A DNA stretch of 64,000 bases. It comes from Lutjanus erythropterus (Eukaryota > Chordata > Actinopteri > Lutjaniformes > Lutjanidae). The position numbers were made by a program, and so were the translations under genes. Location of the stretch: NCBI GenBank assembly GCA_020091685.1, contig CM034607.1, positions 7,189,465 through 7,253,464 on the forward strand, given 5' to 3'. The notes beneath the pieces were generated by a model. It saw nothing but the letters and a program-made list of their open reading frames with translations. It was not told the DNA's origin and searched no databases. Each line of letters begins with the position of its first letter. Position 1 is the first letter of the stretch. Below, in pieces: positions 25,583-37,226 of this stretch.

Positions 25583-26997
25583 ACATTCAGATTGGAGTGT
25601 TGATTAACAGGTAAGCATTTCTCATTTAACTCAAGTACTGTTCAGGCTCTTATACACTCAAGCTCCAAAAATACACAACAAACCAAAAAGCACACAGCGG
25701 AAGTCTTGGCTGTGTAACTTGTAGGAAATTTCTACCAGCGTTTTTTCCTATGTCAGAAATAGCTGCGGTTCCTGAGTGCAGCAGATGTATTTGTTTTCAT
25801 GTACATGCTGTAAGGTGTAATGAAATTTTGGATGCAGTAGAAGTAGGAAACATGAGAGGAGAAATCATGGGTTAAATTACTACTACAGGTAAAGCACCCT
25901 GTTGGAGTGTTGTAAATCATTCTGACAGCAGAGCTGCCGCAAAATCCACTATTTAGGTCATGCCTGTAAGTACAGCACTTCAGCAGCTTTTGATGTGGAA
26001 AATCTTTTTATTCTCCAGTGTTGGAAGAGAACTGCAGCAGATACATGAGGCAAATAGAATACAAATCTAATACGTGGTCTCTCGGGTGCTTTCACTGGGT
26101 CCACAGGTAGACTTTGAGCTTTGACTTCAGTCACAAAGGTGCCTCATTGACTTCTCAGATATCTTCTCGCCTCCAGCAAGAAGCTGCAGCTTTTACGGCT
26201 TCTCTTTTTCACATTACTAACATCAGTGTTGAACATCAGCTTTAATTATTTATAACATTTTTTCAAGTGTCAGAGCAAAGATCTGCCCTATGCCTTCAGC
26301 CGTGTTTTATAAAACAATTTTACTATCACAGTTTAAAAGGGGCAAATATCTGCTGTGTTGCTGGTTAAGTTGTAAAACTATTCCATGTCCCATTCCATAC
26401 CATGATATTTCCTTTTTTTCCCCAAAAACTCTAAAACTAAGTCATTATTTTTGTGTTGACCCGCTGTCAAGCTCGGAAAAGAATATACGCAGCTGGTGAT
26501 GACTGACATTGCAATTCTAGCCTGAGGCAGAGTGTTTATTGCATATTTAAGTTGTGATACTGAGCATGTGCATGTATAATGAGGCATGATGAAGTTGTAG
26601 CAGACACCCACGTTGATCTTTCATAATCTTGTATATTTCCTTATGCTCCAGTATTTACATTACTTGCAGAAACAGATGCCAGCAGCTCCTTAAAGCGTTA
26701 CGCTTCAGCTGCAGGTGTTTTGCTTTTGATAGCTGATGAAAATACTTTGCTGTGATGTCACTGACTGAGATGTGGCCAGAAATACAAGAAGAAACACAGA
26801 TTTACACAGAAAAATTGTCTTGATAGAGTCCCATTATGAGTCTTTGGTCAGTACTGCACATGATTCACTGACCGCTTGTAATAACATAAGTTTTGGAACA
26901 ATGCTTGTGGCCAGTGTTGAGTGACTTTTTTTCATTTATTCAAACTATGATTTGGTTCCAGTTATCCAAAAACTGGCCTTAGCTTTCACATGTTAAA

Positions 26998-27100
26998 CCA
27001 GGGGTGTCAAACATATTGCCCGGACCAGAACTGACCCACTTAAGGGTCCAAACCGGCCCACTGTATGACTTTGCAAAGTGTAAAAAATTGGAGAGCAGTA
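26998..27100 (+). repeat. teleost repeat end (GGGGTGTCAAAC type)
   Basis: Starts CAGGGGTGTCAAACATATTG followed by GACCAGAACTGACC and AACCGGCCCACTGTATGAC, which I recognise as the end of a widespread fish DNA-transposon-derived repeat. The distal end is not clear. Confidence 0.5.
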
Positions 27101-27427
27101 TTTAATTCCAGTCCAGAATACAGCTCTCTGAAAAAAGACTATAAATATTGAACTTCATGAAAAATGCTGTCAATCAGCAGCTTCAGTACAAACTAATCTG
27201 TATGAGACTGTTATCTTCAAACAGTATTGGTGGAACCCTGCTGCTAAAGCACTGCAGACACTTTTGATTTGTAAATGGTTTGTAAGGAAGGAGATAACGT
27301 AACCTTCTTCCTAATTAACTTCCATTTAAGCTGGTGCTGTGTGGTGACGCAGCATTGCTACACAGGAGCGGAAATGTCTGGAAAATTAAAAGTTTTTCAG
27401 ACCATAAACAAGTAAAACACTATATTA

Positions 27428-27759
27428 TAGAGCTGCAACAATTAATTGATTAATCAATTATTAATCGATTTGAGTCACATTTTCATAAAAAAAAAACCCA
27501 AAAAACTGTCCAAATACTCTGATTTCAACTTCTAAAATGTGAACATTTTCTGGTTTCTTTACTCCTCTGTGACAGCAAACTGGATATTGTTGGTTTGAGG
27601 ACAAAACAAGACATTTGAGGACGTCATTGTGGGATTTGGGAAACGGCGATCAATTTTTTTTAACATTTTCTGATCTCATATAGACGAAACAAGGAATTGC
27701 GCAATTGAGAAAATATCCAGACTAATCAGTTTTGAAGATAATCATTTGTTGCAGCCCTA
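27428..27759 (+). mobile_element. hAT-like MITE, GCTGCAAC family (332 bp)
   Basis: Ends TAGAGCTGCAAC and GTTGCAGCCCTA are inverted repeats. Flanks CTATATTA (27420-27427) and AAATATTA (27760-27767) match at 6 of 8 positions. It carries the family blocks ACTCCTCTGTGACAGCAAAC and ACAAAACAAGACATTTGAGG. Non-coding. Confidence 0.82.
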
Positions 27760-29157
27760 AAATATTACTGTTTGTTCCAAAACACATGTACTGTAGATTG
27801 AATGGGTCTGTATGTGGCCATTTAACAAAAATGAGTTTGAAGATTTGCATTTTTTTCTGTGATTTGAGTCCTTCAGTTTCAGAGTACAATTCACTCATAC
27901 ACCGCTGCTGTAAATTTGGACAGCTATGCATGTCCATTTGTTATGATTACATTACTTATGAACAAAAGCTAGCAAGTCAATAACTTCGATAACACAGACA
28001 AACATCTAGCAAGTGCAACAACACAAGTCAGCAATTCTGCTAATTATTACATACTAATCCAAGAGCCAGATGCTGAGGTCGGCGTGTGTCTTGCAGCCTT
28101 TTATGTAACGACACTCTAACCAACGACTGAAAACTAGTCCGACGTGCTTTTGTCTGACGGGCTCTTTCCTGGTCCTTCTCTCTTTTCCTCCTCTAAACTT
28201 CCTCTGGCAATGTACTCTTCAGCTCTTTGCCCCTGTAATAATGTCCATAACGGCTAGTCAGAACGTCTGGTTCTGTCACAACACCAGTGGCACTTCCCTA
28301 CCAGCATTTCTCCCTGTGCCAGGCTTGAAAGCCTCCACCTCCCTGTAGTTCCAAAGCTCCTGAGCTTGCAGGCAGTACCACTAAATGAGTTATTTTAGTA
28401 GTAGTAGTTTACTTCACCATCCATCAGGAAATTCTGTAAATCAAGAGTTGGGGAGGAGCAGCCGGAGGACATCAGAGGTATAACCAGAAAATATTTCCTC
28501 CATAGAATGTAATCCAGTCTCACCAAAATCAGTGATAAAGCCGGGTGTTTGTGACTTTGTTCTGTAAAGTGTTATATTACGATCGTACCTGAATCAACCC
28601 AAGTTTCATAGTGCGAGAACGTTCGTTCGGGGCGCATAGTTGAAATGACAGGGAACATTCCCCCTATTACAGGTCATTGTAGCATCAAAATGATTTTGAA
28701 GCAGTTATTTTAAGGTAGAATACTTACATAATGTTGCTTTAACTACGACCAAATGAGCCTTGATGGCAAAACCCACAAATCATTGAAAGCAGCGCTAAAG
28801 TCCCAGCGTGACTCCCCACTGCGGGAAAAAAAAGCCATCAACAATTGATGTTCCAGCTAATGAGATTCCAAAAGTCCTTTATCATCTTTATCAAAACGTG
28901 AGGAGGGGCATTTTAAACTTTATCTCTTTTCACACATCTTTGGCTGATTAATGCCTGAAGAATTGTTCTTCTGATTATGATGGAACTGTTTGCATCATAT
29001 CAAACCACATCAGACGTGCCCTCACCATCACACGCCTGATATCTCTTGACTTATTTGCTTAGAAATCTTGACCCCTTAAGGGAACAAAAGCAAGAAAATG
29101 AGTGCATTTTACTCTCTGTCATTACTGAAGCTCTCCCCCTTCCACAATCCCTAACAG

Positions 29158-29321
29158 GTCAGCCCACACGCCTCAACCGATGTCCAAAGAGGAACTGTCC
29201 AGCACTGTGTCCGTCCAGCTTTTCAACGGAGAGACCCAGCAGCTGACCATCACCTTGGAGAACATCGGATCCGAGGACATTGAGACTCTGGAGCTCACCT
29301 CTAAGATTGTCAGCACCAAAG
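29158..29321 (+). CDS. trappc9: trappc9 internal exon (fifth visible, 164 bp)
   Basis: One base completes Arg, then it reads [20 protein letters not shown] followed by [17 protein letters not shown] and ends SKIVSTK. The SVQL-NGE-QQL-LENIG pattern is typical of TRAPPC9 and looks like a strand-rich Ig-like segment. There are 54 whole codons; the last base (G at 29321) starts a Glu codon finished by the exon at 45072. The acceptor is CTAACAG after a CT-rich run; the donor is AAAG|GTAGGT. A second GT at 29326 could serve as an alternative donor 4 nt downstream but would break the frame. Confidence 0.95.
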
Positions 29322-30144
29322 GTAGGTAACCGCATCAAGATGACTAGAGCTGGATCTGTTGATTCCACTTTTCTCCTTATCTCAGACGTTAACGACTAAA
29401 TCAACTTCAAGTTGTGTCAGTACAGTACAGCAAAGAGGAAAGCAACCAGTAAATTCATTCTATTGGTGTGAAATTAGTTAGAAAGTGACCCATGTTGAAA
29501 CAAACAATGATGTATTGAATTATTGATGTGTGTACATGTAGTATTTGTTATCGTGCTGTTTTAGTCAGGATAGCTTTTGATGTACCTCACCACCCACTGA
29601 GTTTGTGCTGCAGCCTCTTGCAGTCCCCATGTCCGCAGCAGCACAGAGGTCACTACCCGTTGTCTTTGGTTCTACATCTTTCATGCCCCCGTGGCTTTTC
29701 ACTCTGTGTTCCATCTCTTTGTTCAACACCTGCTCACGTCCTCAGATCTCTGCAGTCCACCCCCCCGACCTCACTCCGACTGGCTGCGTCTGTCCCCCTT
29801 CTGCTTTTTTGTCTTTGTCTCGCTGTCTGTGTGAAGAAAGCAGCTACATTATTAAATCAGACAGCAACATTTCCAAACAGTGCACTCTACAGTATTTATA
29901 CTTTAACTCCTGGCATGCCTCCCGACTGCTGTCTGTGGTCAGCAAGTCCAGCCAGGTGATAAACAGTAATCCAAGTTCAAAATAAGAATTAAAATCCCAC
30001 TCAGTGACTCTTCAATTCATTTGAAATCTCTCCAGTAGAAGTCATGCAGCATTCATTTTGAGGTTGAATTCCACCTCTTTAATTTAACCTCAGTGGTTTA
30101 TTTAATCAATTGTCCTTTTTGTCCACGTACTCTCATGCAGTTAC

Positions 30145-30478
30145 TAGGATTGGGTATCATTTGGGTTTTTTTCTGATACCAGTACTACAGAAGATACTTT
30201 TAAAACAGTACTGATGCCTAAATGATGCCTGAAGTGATACTTTTTTGGAAAGCACAAAAATGACAGTGAAACACAGATGCCCTGTAGACCATGTTAACCG
30301 TGGCTACTAGCTAGTGGAAGGCTAGCTGCTGCCAGAACCATGTAGACTTAGTATTGCTGTAATTAGGCATGTTCGGTTATGTGTCTGTAACATTTGCACC
30401 AGAGGGCAACTATTGTAATAGACAGTTCAGGTGTGTGGCACCACAATTGTTTGCACCAGCTTTTGGTACCCATCCCTA
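30145..30478. mobile_element. TIR element, probably hAT-like (334 bp)
   Basis: Ends TAGGATTGGGTATCATTTGG and TTTGGTACCCATCCCTA are imperfect inverted repeats of the GGGTATC type. Flanks GCAGTTAC and GCAGTCCA share the first five bases, a weak trace of an 8-bp duplication. Non-coding. Confidence 0.65.
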
Positions 30479-33400
30479 GCAGTCCATTTACATTTTTGTC
30501 AGTTTAAAGAGTAGGCAGCTGATCTCTTGTAGCAGCTGATATCACCATGGAGAGAAGGGCTCGACTGATACTCAATTTCTGAGTATTTAAAAGTTGAACA
30601 AATCTAATAAGAAACTGTCCGCTCTCTTATCCTGCTGCACTCTGCGCAGCCTGAAAGGCCGTCATGCAAATGTCAGCCTTCTCTGTTTCTAGCAGTCTCA
30701 TTTATCCCATCATACAAATCTGGAATATATTTAATATCTGTCTCTCCCTCCTTGGAAAAAAACGGTGTGAATCAATTTATTCTAATTGTGAATTAGAAAA
30801 TGGTCGGAGTATCACTGCTGTAGATAAAGATGTGTTTTTTTTAAGTATACCAGCTTTGTCAGAAACCCCTTTAACAAAAGTTTTTGACCTGCTTTTCTGA
30901 AACTACATCCACCTGGACCATACTGAGAAAATAGCTATACTGTATATCCTCTGATTCAACCTTGGGAATGCAGCAGATTCAGAACAAAGCCAGAAAAATC
31001 CTGTTCCTGTGCTCTCCGCAGGGTTCGATCACACAGTGATGAGCAAAGGAGGAGGTGATGGGAGCCAGTATATATGGGATTGATCTGGCATTTCCTGAAT
31101 AGCACCACAGTTCTGTGTTTAATTGAAGACGGGCTACACAAACATATCCTCTGTTCAAGGGTTAACACTCATAGGTCTCGTCTTACCAGGCAGGTTGCTG
31201 TCAGTCTCACGCCGCTCAGCTGAATATTTTTCTTACTGTTCATCCATTTCCTTTACAAGCATGTCAAGGACTCGCTATTGTGTAGAGATCGGTAAAATCT
31301 TCAGTGACCAGAAGATTTTATGCTCCAATGAGAGTGTGGTGAGACAATCAGTCAAGCCCTCGAATGAAGGTGGATAAGAATTATCCTCTCAATGGTAACT
31401 CATACAGGACTGTAATTAAAACAGTGTGTGATTTGAAGACGCTCACCCACCCACCTCTCAGAGCCTCTGTGTTTCTCACATACCGTGCTCCCTGCTGGCC
31501 GGACTCCAAGGTACGATGTAGTCTCTCTGGTTAACAAGAGTTCTCTTTGAAATGGAACCGTTGTTGTGGATGTTGGAACTGATTTCGGCTGCAAATATAG
31601 TTTTGCCTCGGAGGGGATATTATTTTCAGAGTTGGATGAACAAGCAAAGAGAACTGACTTCTCTGGTCCTGAATTAGAAAAGCACCATCTGTAGTTTTGC
31701 TCAAAGACTTTCGACAAACATTTAAAAGTTGAATGAACGCAAAGCATTTACTTTGGAAAATATTATTATGGTAGACTTTAATCTAATTTACTCTTTACTT
31801 AATTAATACAAACACAAGCAAGCATGAAGGAACTGAAATAGACTCATTGAAGTTAGAAATAAACGTTTATTAAATGTTCCAACTCAGTGGCTCAGCGATG
31901 TCAAAACTGTGGATAAAATTAAAAGACAATACACAAAGATTAGACAGTTGTGTTAAAAACTAACAACCAATCACTGTTTAAAATTCAGTCAGAACTGACC
32001 CTTCACTAACCCCTCCTGCACACACTAACTGTCCAATCATAGATTAGCAACTGTAACTAGGGCGCCACAGGCCTGTCAAGCCTTGTATTTCTCTACATGT
32101 TTAAGCAGAGTGTATGATGCTCGAAGAACAGTGATAATCGGTATCTCTAGAGTCTAGGTGGAGACGTCTTTTTTCTTTCAAAAACCTAAAAGACAACAGC
32201 ATAAGTGTGGGGAATGGATTAAACTTAGTCTCTCTAATGGAAGCTGCAACTTAACGCTAGCTTACTAGCTGCAGTAGTGTTACTTCCAACCAAACTTGTG
32301 TTGGATACTGTTACATTCCCAAACTAATGGTTTATACTCAGTGGTTACATCGGGATTTCTTATGTAGGGGGTTTGAAGAGGAAGATGTGGGCTGGTGTTT
32401 AATAAAAGTGGGCTGATGACAATTCATCTCTCTAAGCAGTGGTCAAAGCCAGGTTAGCTTAGCTCTCATCTCAGATCTTCTTCTGGTTCCACTTCCTTTT
32501 TCCGATGTTAATGCGTGTATTTCTGTCATCTATTATATACTTGTACATGTCGTATTTCACTGAACAATATTTCCTGGGGTGTAAGCTAGCTGCTAGCTTG
32601 GTCTTTTAGCATTAACGTTACATGATGTACGCAGCGGTTAAGTAGAATGTCCCCATATTTTAAAAAAGCTCTGTATTTTCCCCTTGGTGGCATAATTCAG
32701 TTAGAAATACTTCATACTGCATAAACCATTTAACTGACATCTTAAATCTGGTGTTGATTGTCTGGCTTTGTGCATCTTGACAAACTCTCTTCCAGTCATC
32801 TTCAGAGTTTTACCTCTAACTCACTAGAACATGCCAACCTATTGTTATTTGAGGATTCTTTAGATTTAGCTGCAGTCATTTTATTCAAAAGGGAAACCTG
32901 GCCACAGCTTTGACAGGGTTCTCATTTTAAGTGAATCATAGAGTTTAAATGTTAGCGTTAGCTCACATTACCCAGCTACTCTTATGAAATTGTTAGTGAA
33001 AGTCATGTATTTGTAGTCCCTTTCCTTTCCCCTGATGCTTTTTTCTCCTCATGGATCCTTAAAGGGATGCTGCAGGGCTGGATGAAGTTCACAGGTCAGG
33101 AGGTCAAAGTTTTAAGAAGTGGAACAAAGGTTTTCATTTTCAGTTGCAGTAGCACATACAGTGGTAAAATGAGAACCCGCCAACAAAGCTCTTCGTCTGT
33201 CACTCTGTTGTTCAAACGTCCTCTGAATGAATCCTCATCGTCTTCATCCTTGTTTTCAAGTTTCTTCTTTTTGTTTTCTTCTTTATCTTTTTCCAGTCCT
33301 TCAAGCTGCCCTCTTCTCTCCTCCAAACCCTTATCTTCTCCACTTTCAATAGAATAAGTCCGTTAGATTCCTTTTTTTTTTCTTCTTTTCCTCTGTGTGT

Positions 33401-34032
33401 CGTCCCTGTTGAGCGCAGGGTTTCCTATCCAGGGCAGCTACAGTAACAGTAGCATTTATTCTTTGACCCTTCAAAACTGAAAATACAATTCTCTTTATAT
33501 TTTGTTCTAGCAGTTTAGCTCATAATATGACTATATTTAGTCCCCACAGTGAGAGACAAAGAAGAATGATGGTCAGCTGCTGAGTTAAATTTCACCCCTT
33601 TACCTGGTCCGGTCCTTTCTTTGGCTCCTTCAAAGCTCAACCCCAAATCTAATCTAAAGTCTGGAAAATCAGCAAAAGAAAATGCAAATTAATGAGCGTT
33701 TCCATCCACTACTGTTAAACTAATATTAGGATCTGGGCAAATAGTGATAAGCAGTTGGTGGCACTAATTCTCCGTTCTCCACATAGATCTGATGTTTTCA
33801 TCTGCCAACATTTTTTTTTTTGTCTCTTCAGTGAAGAGTGATGTTTATGCACATCATGATTTATTTGCTAGGACTGTTTCAATTGCACAAGGCTGCCAAT
33901 AGTCTGTTTTTTTTTTTTGTTACATAGTGTATACTGTCATATCTTTTATTGATATTAAGCAGCCAGCCATCCTTATCCTATCCCGTATAACTTAACCAAA
34001 AATATTTCTTCATAAATCAATCAGAAAGTGAT

Positions 34033-34786
34033 TAAGAGCTGCACCAAGTAATCGATTATTAACCAATCATTAAATTAAACAAAAGCTATCTTTCAATCAG
34101 TCAATTTGAGGAGAAAAGGTCGAAATTCTCTGATTCCAGGTTCTTAAAGGGATAGTTCACCCCAAAATTAAAAAAACAAAATGTGAGTTTTGGAGATATT
34201 GTCATAGAGATGTCTGACTTCTCTCCAGTATAATGGAACTAAATGGCACTCGGCTTTTACCTTTGAAAAATTCAAAACCAGTGTCTCTTTCCAAAATCAT
34301 GACCTGGTTACTCAACATGAGCCACAGAACTTGTTGTGAGCAGTTTCATGTAGGAACTACTTTCTTTCTAGTAGAGAGAAAGTAGTTCTGGTAGATTTTA
34401 AAGTAGTTCTACTTCATGATACTGCTCACAACAAGTTCTGTGGATTATCTTGAGTAACTGGATAATGATTTTTGAACACTGGTTTTGAATTTTTCAAACA
34501 TATTTTTGTTGAGCTCTGAGGACCACAAGCTGCGTGTCATTTAGTTCCAATATGTGTCAAAGAGGCAGATGTCTCCAGCCGATATCTCCAAAACTCTGCA
34601 ACTCACACAAAAAAAAATCTAAATTGATAAAGAGCACAACAGGTCAGATGAGAAATATGTACACTGACTGATTTTATTTTATTTTTCACAATTTAGTGAA
34701 ATTTAAGTACCTAATAACTAATCAATTCATTGAAAAAATAATCAACAGATTAATTGACAATGAAAATAACCGTTAGCTGCAGCCTT
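34033..34786 (+). mobile_element. hAT-like MITE, GCTGCAAC family, disrupted by a fold-back element
   Basis: Left end TAAGAGCTGCACC, right end GCTGCAGCCTT, with identical octamers AAAGTGAT at 34025-34032 and 34787-34794. Family sequence runs from the left end to about 34146 and resumes at about 34661; the middle of the family consensus seen in other copies is missing and replaced by the fold-back element. Confidence 0.82.
34147..34660. mobile_element. fold-back element family 2, long palindrome
   Basis: Starts TTAAAGGGATAGTTCACCC. The two arms, about 34190-34375 and 34380-34600, are inverted copies: CACAGAACTTGTTGTGAGCA versus CTGCTCACAACAAGTTCTGTG, AAAACCAGTG versus CACTGGTTTT, and TTTTGGAGATAT versus ATATCTCCAAAA. 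The transcript would fold into a hairpin with arms near 200 nt. The right outer end is incomplete. A partial relative lies at 14097-14330. Confidence 0.85.
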
Positions 34787-36774
34787 AAAGTGATTCGACT
34801 AAACTCTGATGTAAGATATATACAATACAGTGATTCAATACAAAAATGATTACTGTTTGATTATCACAGTAGCAGTTTAGTGCATTGGTGTATGTATGTA
34901 ATAATACTTTAACATCAAAATAACTTTTTTCCTGGCCTCTCTGCTGTTCTTGTCCTTGAGGGAACTTATCAGCAGTGTGTGGAAGCTACAATAATGTCGT
35001 TCTCTGTATTCTAACTATCTCCTCCTCTTTGCAGTCAGTGTTGTTGTAGCTACTTTGGATCACACAAACTCTCCATACTCTCTGATACACACACAAATTG
35101 TCTTAAAAACAGTCAAATTAATGGCACATGATAAGTAATGTACATGTAGTTTTATTGTTATCACATTAATGCATGCAAATGTAAACAGGATGGAAATATG
35201 AACATTATGACATGTTCATTTTCTTAAACATTCACATATTTCAGATCACAGATTCAGTAATTGTTTCAGTTTTCTCAGTTAAACTTTTCTTCTGACTCTC
35301 TCTGCCCGTACCACTTTATCCAGTCTATCTATATATGCTGGACAAACCTGGTTATAAACATTACTAATATAATATATGTAATATACATCCTCCAGGTGAG
35401 TGTCATGTTGGATGTATGAGCATAATGAGCACATACTGTACCCCGCACAATCTGTCCTATTTCATCTAATTGTGGTGCAGTGACCACAGTGAAGCTTCCC
35501 TCCTGTTCGACACAGCCACCTCCACAGGTGTGCTCTTGCACCAGGCTTCATTACAGTACAAAGAAAGAACCCCTGTAAGCAATTAAGTGTAGCACATCTG
35601 AGCTGGGAGACCTTTGAAGGCCATTTTAATGTCAGATCAGTTTCCGTCTGGAGTGTGTCACAGGAGTCATTTTTTTAAATTTAATCTGGGTTTCACTTTG
35701 TTCCTGAAGGTTGTCTGCGATAGTGTTTGATGTTGAAAATGTTTAAGTGGTTCTATCGAGTGAAAATATATCCACTATAATCTCTTACCGCAAAGATTAT
35801 TTAAGAAATTTCACCAAGGACATTAGCAGCTACTGAGTGTTGTATTTGTTAGTACAGAACGTGTTGCTTCCCTCAGCCGGTCACTGAACCGAACTGAGTT
35901 GTTCCACAGCAGACAATCGCACAATGTGCTTAATTTTTAAAAGTAAAAAAACAAGCCAACTTTGTCCCATGTCTCATTAAGATGTATTAGTTTACCCCCC
36001 AAGAGACTATAACTAGTTATAAAGTCTCACTTCTCCCCCTCGGAAACAAGTGTGACTCTTATTCAGACTTTTTCCAAAGTTTTGCTCCAATTTTTTTAGT
36101 AGATGCTGCAGATGGAATGGCAGCACTCCAACCTTCACATTCTTTATTTATACCAGACTGGCATTAACCAACCAGTAACTCTGTTGTACTCCCCTTGTTT
36201 TATTAAAACTTTTCTAATTCTGTGCGTGACTAAAATAAGCAATAGTATGAAAATAACCCACAATTTATTTAATCAGATTTGATCAGATTTTGAATATAGA
36301 TCTGAAGTTGTGAGGTTCCATTTTTTTTGTGTGTTTTAAACACATGTAGTGTAAATTCTGCTGTTAGGGGTCTCCCTCGAATTAAAACAAAAACAAAAAA
36401 ATCTTTATTTTTCCAGAGCTTATACCAACTACAAACCAAAACCATCTAACATACTCTAAGATTTTTAGACATTTTAATGTGGAAATGTTAGTTGAATGTT
36501 TCTTTGTCTGCTACAAAATACACATCCGCTCTGTAAATCAATTTCTCCTCTGGAAAAAAAAAGAAACCAAAAGGGAGAAATTTAAATTTCATATTTTTTG
36601 GTTTAATGATGCACCCCCTAGTTTTGCAATAATCTGTTGAGATAATGTTCTCTGTCTAACTTGTTTCCTTGCAGCCACTCAAATCACTTTATTTTGAACA
36701 AAATTTGCATAAAGCTGAAACCTTAATGCTCTGTTGTAGGCAGTAAGTCACCATGACTCGGGCCTTGTTCAGAC

Positions 36775-37226
36775 TAGGGTTGGGCCGATGGACGATACCA
36801 TCGCCCATTTCGATGGTTGACAGTCGTTGACCACTCTGCCCTTGACTGTTGTAACATTAGGATTTTACAGCTTTTTGGATTTGATGTATCTGTAAGGCAG
36901 GAGTTGTTGGCATTTTTGATACGTGGGAGAGCAAATTAAAAGAAGCTGCTGCTGCTGGTCATTGCACTTTGTCTCTATTTATTATTTGCTTATTTAACCA
37001 ATCCGATTAGGAGAACCCAAGACAAACAGTTACATTGATGGCAGCAGTGTTTCTTTTCTGCTGCATTTCTTTTTTCTTTTTTTTCTTAGTTTAGCTTCCT
37101 CAGTATTGGTTGGCAACTAACTTTGTACAGCCCACCCTCCCCCCTGTACAACAATATCATCATCCACTGTGATGTTTGACTGTGGACATTGTCATATGTC
37201 AGCTCTGTAGACATCGCCCAACCCTA
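36775..37226. mobile_element. hAT-like non-autonomous element (452 bp), perfect target duplication
   Basis: Ends TAGGGTTGGGC and GCCCAACCCTA are inverted repeats, extending with mismatches through CGATGG and CATCG. The flanking octamer GTTCAGAC occurs at 36767-36774 and 37227-37234 without a mismatch. No transposase frame is present. Confidence 0.92.

Larger units (their letters stand above)
22766..29157 (+). other. trappc9: trappc9 intron D (6.4 kb)
   Basis: Phase-2 intron. It contains a Tc1-like remnant (22958-23460), fold-back family 1 copy 3 (25094-25582), a repeat beginning GGGGTGTCAAACATATTGCC (26998 to about 27100) and a hAT-like MITE (27428-27759). I could not assign 23461-25093, 25583-26997 and 27768-29157. 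Confidence 0.8.

Noticed and set aside
29528..29985. Overlapping 143- and 126-codon frames in intron E
   Set aside because: C- and CT-rich sequence with low-complexity translation, no recognisable domain and no conserved TRAPPC9 segment missing between the flanking exons, which join perfectly in frame.
33067..33357. 96-codon serine-rich frame and its antisense Glu/Lys-rich shadow
   Set aside because: Explained by a CT-rich low-complexity stretch at about 33220-33350.
36775..37226. Possible regulatory CpG or promoter region in intron E
   Set aside because: The segment is fully explained as a hAT-like MITE with exact target duplication.
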